Assembly (NCBI GenBank): GCA_029959085.1
Contig: JARWIR010000015.1
Span: 4,401,017-4,465,016 of the forward strand
Reading direction: 5' to 3'
DNA: 64,000 nt
From: Nemophila menziesii
Taxonomy: Eukaryota > Streptophyta > Magnoliopsida > Boraginales > Hydrophyllaceae
Position numbers and translations under genes: made by a program. Below are positions 10,846-22,064 of the stretch, piece after piece (position 1 is the first letter of the stretch; each line of letters begins with the position of its first letter). The notes under the pieces are model-generated. The model made no database searches. It had not been told where the DNA came from and was given only the letters and a program-made list of their open reading frames with translations.

Positions 10846-11198
10846 GTGCCAATTCTTCCTTCTTCATTATTCATAGTCAATTTCTATGCTTTCAATTCTG
10901 TTTATAATTTCTTGCCTTATATATGTTCACGTAATTAAGTACCCTTACCTTAATTACATTTGAAAATCGCATGATTTTAGGAATTAATGGTGCTTATAGC
11001 ACGTAATTGTTTGAAAATTGCTCTTTTTTTAGCCATGAAAATGGGTGTGTTTTGGTGTGTGTATATTGGGTTTTGAACAAAAACGTCCTAATTGATGCCC
11101 TAATCCCACTATCTATCAGTAGGTTAGGGTAATATTTGATACATTTTGGCTAGTTTAACATAAAACAGGGACCAATAGTGCAATTTATTTGTGTATAG
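10846..11198 (+). other. probable intron in the 5' leader
   Basis: A GT at 10846 after ATCAG and an AG at 11197-11198 (TTTGTGTATAG) bracket 353 T-rich bases. The acceptor lies directly against the start codon at 11199. This fits a leader intron, common in plant genes, but is inferred from splice-site resemblance only. Confidence 0.5.
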
Positions 11199-11524
11199 AT
11201 GGAAATTGAAGCTCCAGAACAACAACAAAAGCAAGATCGACACAGAACAAGATGGACAGCTTCATTAGATAAAATCTTCGCAGACCTTGTAGTTGAACAG
11301 ATTCATCTCGGAAATAGACCAAACAATGTATTCGATAAAAATTCATGGCATCATATACGTAACGAATTTAATAAACAAACAAATCTTAATTTCAACAATA
11401 ATCAATTAAGAAAGCATTTAGATGTTCTTCGTACACGTTACTATACTCTCAAATCAGCTTTTGATACTAACGATGATTCTTGCTTTATCGGTTTCGATCT
11501 ATGGGAAGATATTGCGGTACGTAC

Positions 11525-11556
<32 letters not shown>

Positions 11557-12100
11557 ATATGCATGTAACTTCTTTTACACTTTCTAATGATTTAGTTTAT
11601 TATAGGGACAACCTAAGCCTGAAACAAATAAGACAAAGGAATGCCCTATATACGAACAGTTATGTACGATATTCGCTGATTCAGGTGCTGATGGAAAATA
11701 CGCACAATCAAGTCATTACGAAGAGGTGGAAAAGTCAACGGAGGGTACGAATGTAAAATCGAAAAGTTTACAAGGAAATGAAACGTTGAGTAGAAAGAGA
11801 AAACGTGGAGTAGAAAGTAATAAAGGTGAGGATAATAATATAAGTGAAGCGATGGGTAAAGCAATGATGGAAATGGTGGAATCTACAAAGTTAAGAGTTA
11901 TAAAGCCTTTGAGTATTGAGAAATTCACGATAAGTGAGTGTATAAAAGTTTTGGATGAGATTGAAGGAGTAGATGAAAGTGTGTATTATGAGAGTTTGGA
12001 TTTGTTTGAAGATGGGAAATTGAGGGAAGTGTTTTTGTCGTTAAAGAGTAATGAGATTCGTTTAAAATGGTTGAAAGGGAAGTGTTTGATAGTAGTGTAG
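11199..12100 (+). CDS. Myb/SANT-like DNA-binding protein (LIMYB-like)
   Basis: Two exons, 11199-11516 and 11606-12100, join in frame across an intron with GTACGT at its start and TTATAG at its end, giving 270 residues. The first exon carries a Myb/SANT-like domain (about 15-105: RTRWTASLDKIFADLVVEQI, then NSWHHIRNEFN, and RKHLDVLRTRYYTLKSAF). The second begins with the conserved CPIYEQLCTIF block, then a basic RKRKR motif (about 169-173) as a likely nuclear signal, and a helical C-terminal region. The arrangement matches plant L10-interacting MYB proteins and the wider Myb_DNA-bind_3 family, many of which derive from domesticated transposon proteins. Probable role: nuclear DNA-binding regulator, target unknown. 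The intron contains a TA microsatellite close to the donor. No stops or frameshifts are seen, so it is probably functional. Confidence 0.8.
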
Positions 12101-12843
12101 TGTTTTTAGACTCTGATTTATTGAGATGATCCTCAACAAAATTGCTAGTTTTATTTTAGTACATCTTTTAAATTTAATGAATTATCTGCTGTTTTTAGTA
12201 GTTGAATTATTTTTTTATGAGTGCAACAGCAGTTTTTATATGAGTTTTACTGGTAATTTAAGGTTAGGGGGAGGGGGTTAATATTCTAGATTAGGGGATG
12301 TAGTATAATTTATAAACGGAATTCACATGGTGTCCCATAAATTTACCCTTGATTTAAAGGGTGGACTTAAAAAAAGGCGACTAAGCGATCAAAAGTACAG
12401 GAATTTGACTCATTAGAGGGCTTAGAAATCTGTACACATTAGAGGACTGGACAATTTGATTAATGAGTTGCACAATCTGGTTCATCGATCAACGGTCTAT
12501 GATCCAATAAAATAGTTTTAATGTTAACATCTAAATACCATTATATTAGCATTTGAACACGTGAGATGAAAAAGAAGAATAAATTTAGATATATATATAT
12601 TTTTAAAGTTTCATATCAAACATTTATGAATTGGTCTAATTTTAATTAATAAAAATGAATTACTATTATATTTTGATATTAAATTTATTGTTTTTTTTAG
12701 TCGAAATAAATTTGTCGAAATATTAAATTTATTGTTATCCATGTTGAATTGACAAAATTTTGATTGATTTGTTGGTGACACACCAAAGTATTTTATATAT
12801 GTTTGATTTAACGAAAAATGTCGAGATTAATATTTAATTTGCA
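12101..12843. other. intergenic, 3' flank of the Myb/SANT-like gene
   Basis: AT-rich sequence with no recognised gene. The first 100-200 bases are probably 3' UTR. The end (about 12825-12843) is pyrimidine-rich before GCAG and could be a splice acceptor for the exon-like fragment that follows. Confidence 0.4.
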
Positions 12844-13098
12844 GGATCAAGGAATTTGAAAGAAGATGGCAAAGATATTGAAAACAAATCATCGGATCTT
12901 CAAGAAGTTATAGCGCGAAATGTCTAAAGTGACCAACTAGAAGACAAAGAGAGAAATAAATCCAGACCTCCAAAGAGAAAATATGGCAGACGGCCTAAAA
13001 CTATTGGAGAAAAATTGAAATCAAGATCACCACAACGGCCTAAAACTATTGGAGAAAAATTGAAATCAAGATCACCACATAAAAAACAGGAGTCTTAG
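12844..13098 (+). pseudogene. exon-like fragment with duplicated basic motif
   Basis: A frame preceded by a splice-acceptor-like TTTGCAG is open except for one TAA (12925-12927) and ends at TAG 13096-13098. It encodes a basic stretch KRKYGRRPK, AT-hook-like, then RPKTIGEKLKSRSP twice in tandem. There is no start codon, so it could be the last exon of a captured or broken gene. I do not recognise the parent. It may instead be chance coding potential. Confidence 0.35.
12991..13079 (+). repeat. tandem 45-bp (15-codon) duplication
   Basis: Two copies, 12991-13035 and 13036-13079, are identical apart from the truncated end of the second. The unit is exactly 15 codons, so it keeps the surrounding frame. 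Confidence 0.9.
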
Positions 13099-13490
13099 GG
13101 TCTGTTTGGGTTAGAAGAGTATAATAAAGTAATGGAAAGATGAGTATTTAATCTTGTTTGGATTGAATAAAAAGAATTTCATTAAAGGATTATATGTATA
13201 TGGTGTTTGGATTAGAAAAATAATAGGAGGAAGAGATTCTTTTTACAATTAAATGACTCATATATCCCTATTAAAATATTCTATAAAGAAAGAATAAGGA
13301 TGATTTAGACATTACGACGTAATAAAATAATCCTTCCATCTCAATTCCACCGAATTGAAATGACTGGATATATGGGTTCATAAAGGATTGTTAGAATCCT
13401 TTAAATAAATTTTCTCCTCTAAATTTTTCCAATCCAAACACAAGATGATATTGTTATTATCCTTTAATACAATCCCACCCCCACCCCCAA
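13099..13490. repeat. MITE-like sequence with imperfect inverted repeats
   Basis: Starts GGGTCTGTTTGG, a common type of plant MITE end. TTGTTTGGATT and GTGTTTGGATT near 13170-13210 oppose AATCCAAACAC near 13430. Target duplications are not clear and the right boundary is approximate. Confidence 0.35.
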
Positions 13491-13499
13491 TCCCCCTGT

Positions 13500-14670
13500 A
13501 CTCAAGAATGAAGATTATAAGAAAAGGAAAAAACAAACCTTTCAAATGAAGAAAACGTTGAATGCTTAAGTACACCATATGAAAGCCAATAAAGTTGAAG
13601 ACCAGACAAATAAAGAAAGAATATCTGATACCCAATACGTTTTATCGTAGATCCAAATACTCAACTCCAAATAGATATACATTCAAGAAGATGGTGGCTA
13701 TCCAAGAAGAAGAGTTAACGGCTATAAAAGATTGAAAAAGGGTTGTGAGTGTACTATTTTTCTTCTGTCGTCCAACACGGAGATTCCAGATGTCCGAAAA
13801 AATCAAAATCAACCAAACGGAAGCTAACACATGGACAAGAACGTTGGGAAGATTTTGCCTATAAATAGAGGCCTTGAGGACTTCCAAAAGAGGTTCTTCT
13901 CTACACCAAACATGAAAGATTCGTAAAACTATCTTTCAAGAGAGTTCTGACACAATCCATAATCTATATATCTATACTGATTTGTATTTCTCAACCCAAG
14001 CACTTGTATTTATTTACTCATTGTGGAGTATAGAGGTTGGGCCAGGTGGATTAGGTTCAATCGTAAAACCTAGGAATTACTCATGGTCTAGTGTAGTAGT
14101 GTGATCTTCCATAGATTAGAAAAGATTGTAGTGGATCTTGTATGGTGTAGATACAGAGACTGAAAGTTGTATAGAGTGTGAAGTGGTAGACCATGAGTAG
14201 AAATTGTCTACTCGTGCTTGTATGATGATACACAAGTGGAAGCTTGTACGGGTTTGTTAAGTGGAATATCGTGAGTATAGATTGTCGACTTGGTTCTAAT
14301 ATTTGTGATAACACTAGGGACTTTCCTTCGAATAAGATTGTGAAGAGGTTGTAAAGATTTGTAATCTCACATTCAAGAGACACAAGGAGTGCTAGTGGAG
14401 GAGTTTGAAACCCTAATCGTGCATAGACCTTTGGTGGTGGACTAAGTCTATGTGAGTCAAACCACTCTAAATAGTTGTTTGTCTTCTTTCCTTTAATTCT
14501 TTACTTTTGTGCATTCCATATGTTTGATTTATAACTTCTATATTACTTTTGCATTTAGGCATAGAATTGTGTATGATTATACTTTCCTATATATTGACTT
14601 ACAAGACATCATTTGAGAAGGGTGATCATTAATGTGAGATTTATCTCTTTATTTTTTATAATTTTAGGCG
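13500..14670 (+). mobile_element. copia-type LTR remnant
   Basis: A CCTATAAATAGAGGCC promoter at about 13858-13873 is followed by a leader-like region with CACTTGTATTTATTTACTC, resembling the U3/R of SIRE-type copia LTRs. No LTR ends or primer site could be fixed, so both limits are approximate. Short ORFs on either strand here encode nothing recognisable. Confidence 0.4.
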
Positions 14671-14683
14671 TTATCTATTCTCG

Positions 14684-14724
14684 AATATATATATATATAT
14701 GTGTATGCGTGTGTGTGTGTGTAT
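14684..14724. repeat. compound TA/TG microsatellite
   Basis: A run of AT dinucleotides continues into GTGTATGCG and a GT run. Confidence 0.85.
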
Positions 14725-17399
14725 TTGGAGCAATTTGAGATAATGTGTGTTACGTGTGTATCTCTTAGGACTATGGTTGATACGAGACCCAAGATAAAGC
14801 TAAAAAGTCAAAATGCTAAGGAGAAACCCGAGTCAAGTTGCAAATAAGCCAAAATTTCACTACAAGCTCAACAGAAATTGTCGGTAAAACGTTAATTTTG
14901 GTAATTCACGGTAAATAATTGGTATAGATTTCGATCATGATATATCGTCGCAAGGTATCTCTAGTAGTTTAGAGCATACATATCACGTTAATTTTATCAC
15001 TAATTTATCAATATATAGCCCTTAGGCTAACAGTAGATGAACGAACCACGAAATCAGAATCATTAGAAATAGTAGCATACATATCATGTGAATTCTCAGT
15101 TGATGTGTTGTTAGATTTGCTCAAAATATGCCCATAGTAGTTAGACAATATGTATATAGGAATTAATAACACAATGTCGGTAATTATGGATGTGTTTACC
15201 ATAATTTACTATTTCTCATCATCCAGATGGTCCAACTAGAGTAGGAAATTCTTAGATGATCTCATGTTTGGGCCATCCTTCTTTTGTGCATTCACTGTTT
15301 GTGTTAAGATCGACATATCAAAACGTGAGTCCTATGTAATGGTTTCCTTACCAAGATGTTCGCGACAGACTAAAACACACACATCCATGAGAACTGAAAT
15401 TACATAAGCTACACAATTACAACCGATCATTTACATATGATGCATATTTGGTCTGAGAAACATATATTATAATACCAATTTTTTTGGATTGGAATCTTTA
15501 AGGTCAAGGGTCATTTTCGAATTAGTTTTCAGACACATTCATCTAGTGAGGTACTTGACATGGACGAACAAGGCATATGTTGGTTGTCTTCATAATCGAG
15601 AGCTTGGATATACCCTCATTTAACAATGTACTAGTTTTTACCGATATGTGCCAAACAATGGTGTATGTTTGATTACGATAGATACGCGGGATCTCTAATA
15701 TTGCTTTCACATTATCTGGCGTCCATAGATTCATAAACGCAATCCATATTATATGCTCTAGTAGTAGGATTTATGCGATCTTCAACCTTTGTCGGCTCAT
15801 TTGGAATATTTGTCGGGGTCCGTCCTAGTAGACATTTACCGTGCCAAATAGAAAATAATGCCCAGTATAATGGACCAATACAATTTGGTCTTGTTGATCT
15901 CTTTTCCTTTCACGATACTTCACATACATGTTTCCAAGTAGACACCTTCTGAATGGACCTCCTTGAAAAATATAGTCCTTTCAATGTTCGAGCAACTAGG
16001 TTCTTTGGGTTCTCTATGATGGTTTAGACTTGTTTTGCTAGTAGTGTTATACTATACAGTTGAGTGTTATGTTATGAAGGGTTCATCTTGTTCATCACAT
16101 GAAAAATAAGTAGGTTCCATATTCTTTTGGCTTGAAATAATTCTGGTATAAGGTATAGAATTACTCCAATTATAAGAGTATACCGTGATGATTATAAATA
16201 TATGAGATCAAACTTGTATGAATATGTTTCACTTATTTTGATTCGAGTAAAATTCAATTTTAAATGAATATAATTATAAATTACATTAATTATCAAAGTA
16301 GCAATTATTTTAACTCTTTTGACTTTTTTAATTCTTCAATGAAAAAATAACTTTACAACAATAATGTTACTTTAGTTGGAGTTATAGTCTCTGAAGTTTA
16401 GTTAGAGGAAGAAATGGACTCCCCTTCTCTCATTTGCTATAAAAATAAAATAAATTGTGAAACCGTTCATTCTTCTAGGAGAACAACTATTGCTTGCATT
16501 ATTAAAATATTTGATTATTTTGTTGTCGAAGGCCGAGTATGGAGAATTAGTGCCCGTGATTGTTTTTTTAAAATAATCACTTGAAGTGATTTTAGATCAT
16601 TAAAAGATACTTTAAACCCTTAAAATCATTTTAAAAAAAAACTAGTTAAGTGATTATTAAAATAATCACTGAAAGTGATTTTAGATGTCAAAATATTTTT
16701 TTAATATTTTTGACAAATATTTTAATTTTAATCGGAAAGCGCTTTTAACTCTAAAATAATCAATCTCAAACGAACTCTTAATGTCGAATCCATCCTTCAA
16801 GTAGAAATAAACAAAATCCTCAAAACAAAAAAGATGACTAGTGAATATTTGATTGGATAAGTGATTAATGAAAATGATGTTAGATCAATAATGTAACCGT
16901 TAACTTTGAATTTGTCAGTTAAAATACTCAAATTTTGTAATATTATTTGAAATATTTTTTTTTTTTTGAATTTTTCAGCCATTGATCTTTTTTCTTATTA
17001 ATAGGAATTGTAGCTCAGCAGTTAGTTGATTGAATTATCAAATACGAGCTCGGTGATTGAATTATCAAATATGAGTTAGTAAATATTTTGCTTGGTAACC
17101 GATTTACTCCAAAACCATCATAATTAGTCAATATCCTTTTGAATGATAATTTTATCAAGGGAATAGGTCAACTTTGTAATTGTTCAACTTTTGTATATAT
17201 TAATAATAATTATTTCTTTGAAAATCAAAATTTATGACATTTGTGGTATACATCGTCAATTAATACAACAACTTTCTCCTTTTCTTTCAACTTCATTTAT
17301 TTATTGCTAACAACCCACAACTCAAATATATAGCTAGCTAGTATCCATATTTTGTTCTTTTACTCATTATAGTATAGCTATACATTACAAGTAATATGA
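14725..17399. other. AT-rich region without recognised genes
   Basis: Short minus-strand ORFs at 15008-15202 and 15543-15734 have no domain I can name; the second vaguely resembles the segment before a LINE zinc knuckle, not enough for a call. A CACTACAAG at 14858 could be the distant left end of the CACTA-type element ending at 17762, but the flanking triplets do not match. Around 16560-16780 there are repeated AAGTGATTTTAGA blocks and a terminal-like AAACGAACTCTT, suggesting another small decayed transposon. Confidence 0.35.
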
Positions 17400-17762
17400 C
17401 TTTTACGACAACTAATTTAATAGCTAAAGGTTTTGATTTCGTCGTTAATAGGCATTAGCAACAACAAGCCGCTAATTGATCGCCACAATAACTTTTCTTA
17501 TAAAGATACATTTGGATGTAAATTTGAAATTTTGCCTCTATTAAGTATTGTTTTTTGCGACGATGCCTATTGCGGTTACGGTATTTCTACTAAGGATATC
17601 ATTAACGATCATATCTTTTTCAGCAATATATATTATCGTTAAAACAATAATTAATGACCATTATATGATTTCCACAATCAAAGTCAGCACTAAAAAATCA
17701 TTAACGACCATTTTTACATCGCCGCAATAAATATCATCCTTATGCTAACCTTTCTAGTAGTG
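17400..17762 (-). mobile_element. CACTA-type transposon end
   Basis: Read on the minus strand, the sequence starts CACTACTAGAAAG (plus-strand 17750-17762), the hallmark end of plant CACTA elements. Inside it are repeated CG-containing blocks related to GTCGTTAATG (for example about 17447, 17611, 17700), as in the subterminal repeats of this superfamily. No transposase is visible, and the opposite end is not securely placed. Confidence 0.5.
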
Positions 17763-18439
17763 ATAGGTAGTAAAATATAGGAAAAATTGTTTCACAAGAA
17801 CCAATATTTTTTGCTTTTTTCAGGTTGAAGCATGTTAACTTTTTCATCAATTAAATGACGAAATTTGCAAATGAATGACACGTTAGGTGCCATGATTAAT
17901 AAAGCATTAGAATATATAAACATCCAATATATATACATAAATATAAAAATTACGTCTCTTTTTTTTCTAATATAATTTACCACTAAAACTAAAATTTTAA
18001 TTCTAAACTCCACCCTCCCTCAACATTATGTCTAAACGCATTACCATACATTTATTTCAACAAAATAATTCTTATGGCGTATGGGAAGTTTATACCAATG
18101 GGAACTCTTTCATATTTGGATAACCTACACAAATATACCCTTTTTTGTTAATATACCCATTGATATATTAAAAATACTCCAACCTAAGTTAACCTTCAGA
18201 GGCTATAGTCTTGACTTATTATAGAATTAGTCATGACCTATTACAAAAAATCCATAAGAGGGTCCTAGAGTATATTCCCCTAGCAAGCATTCATATATAC
18301 AAAAAGACATTGACCCTCTATGGGTCTAAAAACTCCTATTAAAAACTCGTTTTCCGAAGAGGGGAGATACCACTATCTTTCTTAAGTAATCTGTCTCGAA
18401 TGGATTTCCCCTCAAAGTAACTTGATTGTAGGAGTCCCA
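17763..18439. other. AT-rich spacer, nothing recognised
   Basis: No coding domain, RNA gene or transposon terminus can be supported here. It may be eroded copia sequence continuing from the right. Confidence 0.3.
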
Positions 18440-20838
18440 TTGAAAAAGCCCCTCATTTCAGTGACATACACTACAATTGCAGACAATAGGCACCCAGATC
18501 TAGTAGCCTCAAACCAAGATGAGCAACACTCAGACTAAGATAAGCTACTCTTAGGTCAAAGAAATCAAAACCAACAAAAATCAACGAAGTGGTCAATGAG
18601 CTTTGGTCTATTTGCTTGATAACCTTTTTATCAGTGGTGTCGTCTTTATGAAGCTTTAACTTAATTTCTTTCACACCCATGTAAACATTTGGATAGTTGC
18701 AGAGCAAGACATAGAAGGAGTTGAAGGATCAAAATAGTGGAAGAAGATAACCACAATACCTAGAATATCAATACTGACTCCTCACTCCTATTTGAAACTA
18801 TTGGACAACTAAAATCTAGTGGTGGAACTGAGGCAATAGTTGATTCATGACCCAATCATTCAGCAAATTTCACTTTATAACCATCATCACAAACTGGACT
18901 TTTTCTTAGAAGGTTAAAATAGAGATAATTTACAAAAAGAACATTGTTAATGAGGTAATCCTTAATACCAACAAAGGTGACTTTCCGCCACCTCCTTCTT
19001 TCATGGTAAGCTTGTCAAAAAGATATTTATTTCTAGTTATATTCCTATAGTATCTGCAATCAAGGATCCAATATTCTTTGTTGATGCTCTTTACCTACAA
19101 AAAGAGAATATTATGTTTTAGGTACCCAAGTTATGTCCATGTAATACCCTACTTCTTCAAAATCCACTTTGGCCTTTCCTACAAGGGAATTAGGGATACA
19201 TATTCAAGTTTCTTATGATACTCGCAACTTGTTACATCGTGGCCATCTCTTTCAAAATATGTACAATTCAGAGAGGTAGTTTTTGTAAAGTTCAAAGAGG
19301 AGGAAGATGCTTAATTTGATGCATTAATAAAAATGATTTTTAAGGTGATTATTTAATAAAAGGATCAACACCTAAACCTTCCTTTTTGATACTAGTAACT
19401 TGAATTCCTAACATTAAAATCAAATTTATATTGGCCTTTTGTAAATTTGAGAAAAATATTTTCAAGATATTTAACTTTTTGTACAAGTAAGGCATGTTTA
19501 TTTGAACTAATGAGGTTCTCATCCTCAAATTCATCATGATTTTCCATAGAGGTTTGTAAATTTTTTTCAATGAAAAAAAATTTAAGTTATTTTATGAGAA
19601 ACTTCTTTGCTTATGTTCTTATAATCAAGTAAGAGAGAATCATAATAAATTTAAATATTCTCATCTATATCATCTACACATATTAGATTTAGAAGTTATT
19701 TCATAATCTTCTTCTTTTCCCATTGTCATGAACGCAACATAGTTAGACACATGAGCATCCTCATCACTTTGATTTTACTCTTTATCATTCCAAGTAGCAT
19801 TCAAGGATTTTCTTGGCTTTTCTTTGAGAAGACTTGGAAAATTTGGTTTGATATGTCCATTTTTTGTGAAAATGATAGCAAGTCAGTTAATCTTTTTTGT
19901 AGTACTTTCTATAGTTCTTGGAATATTTATTAGGACCACTGGACCAACATGATCCTTGTATCTCTTATGCCTCATGAGTTTCTTGGAATACATAGAAACA
20001 GTGTAATGATCATCACATAGTCATTCTCATTCGGACTCAACAAATATTATCTTTTCTTACTTGCAGGTTTGGGCGTGAAAGCCAAGATTCTTCTTGTAAA
20101 TTTATTTTCTTCTTCTCTTAATTCTTTTTTACCAAGAGAAATTTCCTTCATCATTAGATTAAAAATAATCATGTGAGTGGTCATATTGGATTGGTATTTA
20201 GCTTCAATGATAGCAACCACTTTAGGTTTGTAGTCTTTTAGAAGAGCACCCAAGATTTTCTACATAGCTCTTGGTTGGGATAGGTTTCCCAAGAGAGCCA
20301 AGAGTGTTGATTGTCGCAGTGAATGATTGATGCATTGAATTTAGATTATCTCTATTCTTCATCTTGATCATCTCATATTGCGTGATATATAATCCAACCT
20401 TTAATTCTTTCACGATAATAGTTGCTTCATATGATAGTTTGAGACATTCCTAAATTTTAATTGTTTATTATCATTCTCTCACTTAGCTATTTCCGCCTCA
20501 GATAGACCACAAATTTATGTGTTCAAGGCTCTAGAATTTTTAGAAAGTTTGAGTTTGTCTTTCTTTGTGTGTTCATCTCTATATTTTACTCTTTTTGTGA
20601 TCACGCTTTGTTCGACCTCATTTATTATTTCTTTTTGGGGAATGAAAAGACCTTTTTTAGTGATTTCCCATAGTTTGTAGTCAAAGCACTAAAGATAAAT
20701 TTACATTTTTTTACAACAACTATAATTTGACCCTACAAAAGAGGGAATCTAGTAGTAGATAAAACTTCCCCATAGTTAGCTTCCATATCTTTAAATCAAT
20801 TACAGTTATCAATAAACTAGAGTTAGGCTCTGATACCA
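18440..20838 (-). pseudogene. SIRE-like copia element: gag, zinc knuckle and pre-integrase remnants
   Basis: The minus strand carries a gag of the UBN2 type: fragments at 20222-20413 (TQYEMIKMKNRDNLNSMHQS) and 20047-20253 (PKVVAIIEAKYQSNMTTHMI) lie in adjacent frames. A degenerate zinc-knuckle region follows near 19800-19880. A block near 18850-19000 reads KVTFVGIKDY and, in another part, GYKVKF, as in the pre-integrase segment of SIRE-type polyproteins. RT and RNase H are not found, so the element is 3' truncated as well as full of stops and frameshifts. The tRNA-Met primer site and the LTR edge lie at 20827 and beyond. It is a dead copy. Confidence 0.65.
20827..20838 (-). promoter_or_regulatory. 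primer-binding site for initiator tRNA-Met
   Basis: The minus strand reads TGGTATCAGAGC, complementary to the 3' end of initiator tRNA-Met, used by most plant copia elements. It lies upstream of the gag on the same strand. Confidence 0.8.
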
Positions 20839-20956
20839 CTTGCTAAACCTAGAGGGGTGAATAGGTTTCTAATAAGAATCACTACTAATTTAAACTTTTT
20901 GGAAGATAATATTAGTTTAAAAATTTGTTGAAACAATTTATCAAACATTTAAAATG
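20839..20956 (-). mobile_element. remnant of copia 5' LTR
   Basis: The sequence next to the primer site contains CTAAACCTAGAGGGGTGAAT, familiar from the end of SIRE-like LTRs. It is cut short where Athila LTR sequence begins. Confidence 0.5.
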
Positions 20957-21266
20957 ATTATGCTTGAGTCTTGCAATGGCTATGAACCCTAATTGATTAT
21001 TTATATGCTAATTTGTATTTGGGATATTTTATTATTGAAATAAATTAAGTATTTTAATTCCATTTATTATATATATGTGCTTGGTTCCTATTCATGCCTT
21101 GATCACATGTTGGATAGTATGATACTTTTGGCTAAGACTCGGTAAGGGGGCCGGATTGCAAACATAGTTTATTAGCGTTAAGTGTGCGGTAGTGAACCGG
21201 GAGGTCATGCCTAACTAGATAGCCAATAGGTTTAGAATTATTACATCGATACATTTCCTTGGGTGT
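20957..21266 (+). mobile_element. Athila-type LTR fragment (R/U5)
   Basis: It aligns with the R/U5 part of the other LTRs: TGAACCCTAATT, a CCGGGAGG hairpin (21197-21204), and CCTAACTAGATAG, also seen near 56936. The fragment has neither LTR end. A complete-ended but internally deleted LTR begins at 21267. The left breakpoint of the 5.3-kb duplication lies inside this fragment at about 21099. Confidence 0.6.
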
Positions 21267-22064
21267 TGATGTCTCCATGATTATGAGATAAAACACCCTT
21301 AAGAGACATCATTTTAGGTTTAAATTGGACTTATATAGTTAATTTATTGTCATAATTTAATATAATACACTTTCTTCCACCGAATTTGAATTATTTGTAC
21401 TTTTAGAGCTTTTGCGTGTTACTTTGTGTGTTTAGTGTGAAGTTCTTATGTATATGAATACTAGGAGGCATCAAGATGAATAGAAGAAGTGAATTTTAAA
21501 GTCCAAGATCAAGATAAAGTGCTAAAGAAGCGATAAACCTTACTTTAATGAAGGTGGGGGAGTCCTGGAAACTAGAAAAACGTCACTTGTAGCTCTTCCC
21601 GAACCTAAACATTAGAGATTCTGACTTGGTGGTTCAAATGAAAAAGATGGGTCTTTGAGTTAGCAAAATTTAAGAAGTGGTTTTGGTGGATTTGGACTTA
21701 CGATGCGAAAGTTACATCCTTTTTACTGGAGTGGTGTACAACAATGCGCGACTAATAACACGAATTTGGGCCCTTAATCGTTTAATTAAGCCCAAGTTGG
21801 ACCTAATCCGTTTTTAATCATTATAAAAGACTTCTTAGACCTAATAAATCAGTACCTTTCAATTAAACTTCATACTAAATCATATTTTGAGAGAGGGAAA
21901 AGACAGATTTTAATATTGAACACAAAGTTAGAATAACTACTTAAATCCTTGTGGAGACAAATATCCCGATTTTACTTATCAATTACTTGGAACGACCCGT
22001 AAACTTCTGGTTAGTTGCTTCTCTTCTTTTGTGTTGAATTTATATCACACTCCAGGAGCGACCA
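21267..22064 (+). mobile_element. internally deleted Athila-type LTR (LTR6, copy A)
   Basis: Starts TGATGTCTCC and ends GGAGCGACCA, 798 bp. TATAAAA at 21822-21828 is followed by the conserved block CTTCTTAGACC. The sequence jumps from GAGAGAGGGAAAAGACAG to ATTTTAATATTGAACAC, so the structured R/U5 part is absent. No target duplication is evident. Confidence 0.75.

Noticed and set aside
15543..15734. Minus-strand ORF with faint likeness to LINE sequence
   Set aside because: Too weak and isolated to name a product.
14858..17762. Complete CACTA element from CACTACAAG to the CACTACTAGAAA end
   Set aside because: The flanking triplets differ and the subterminal repeats do not clearly match, so only the right end is reported.
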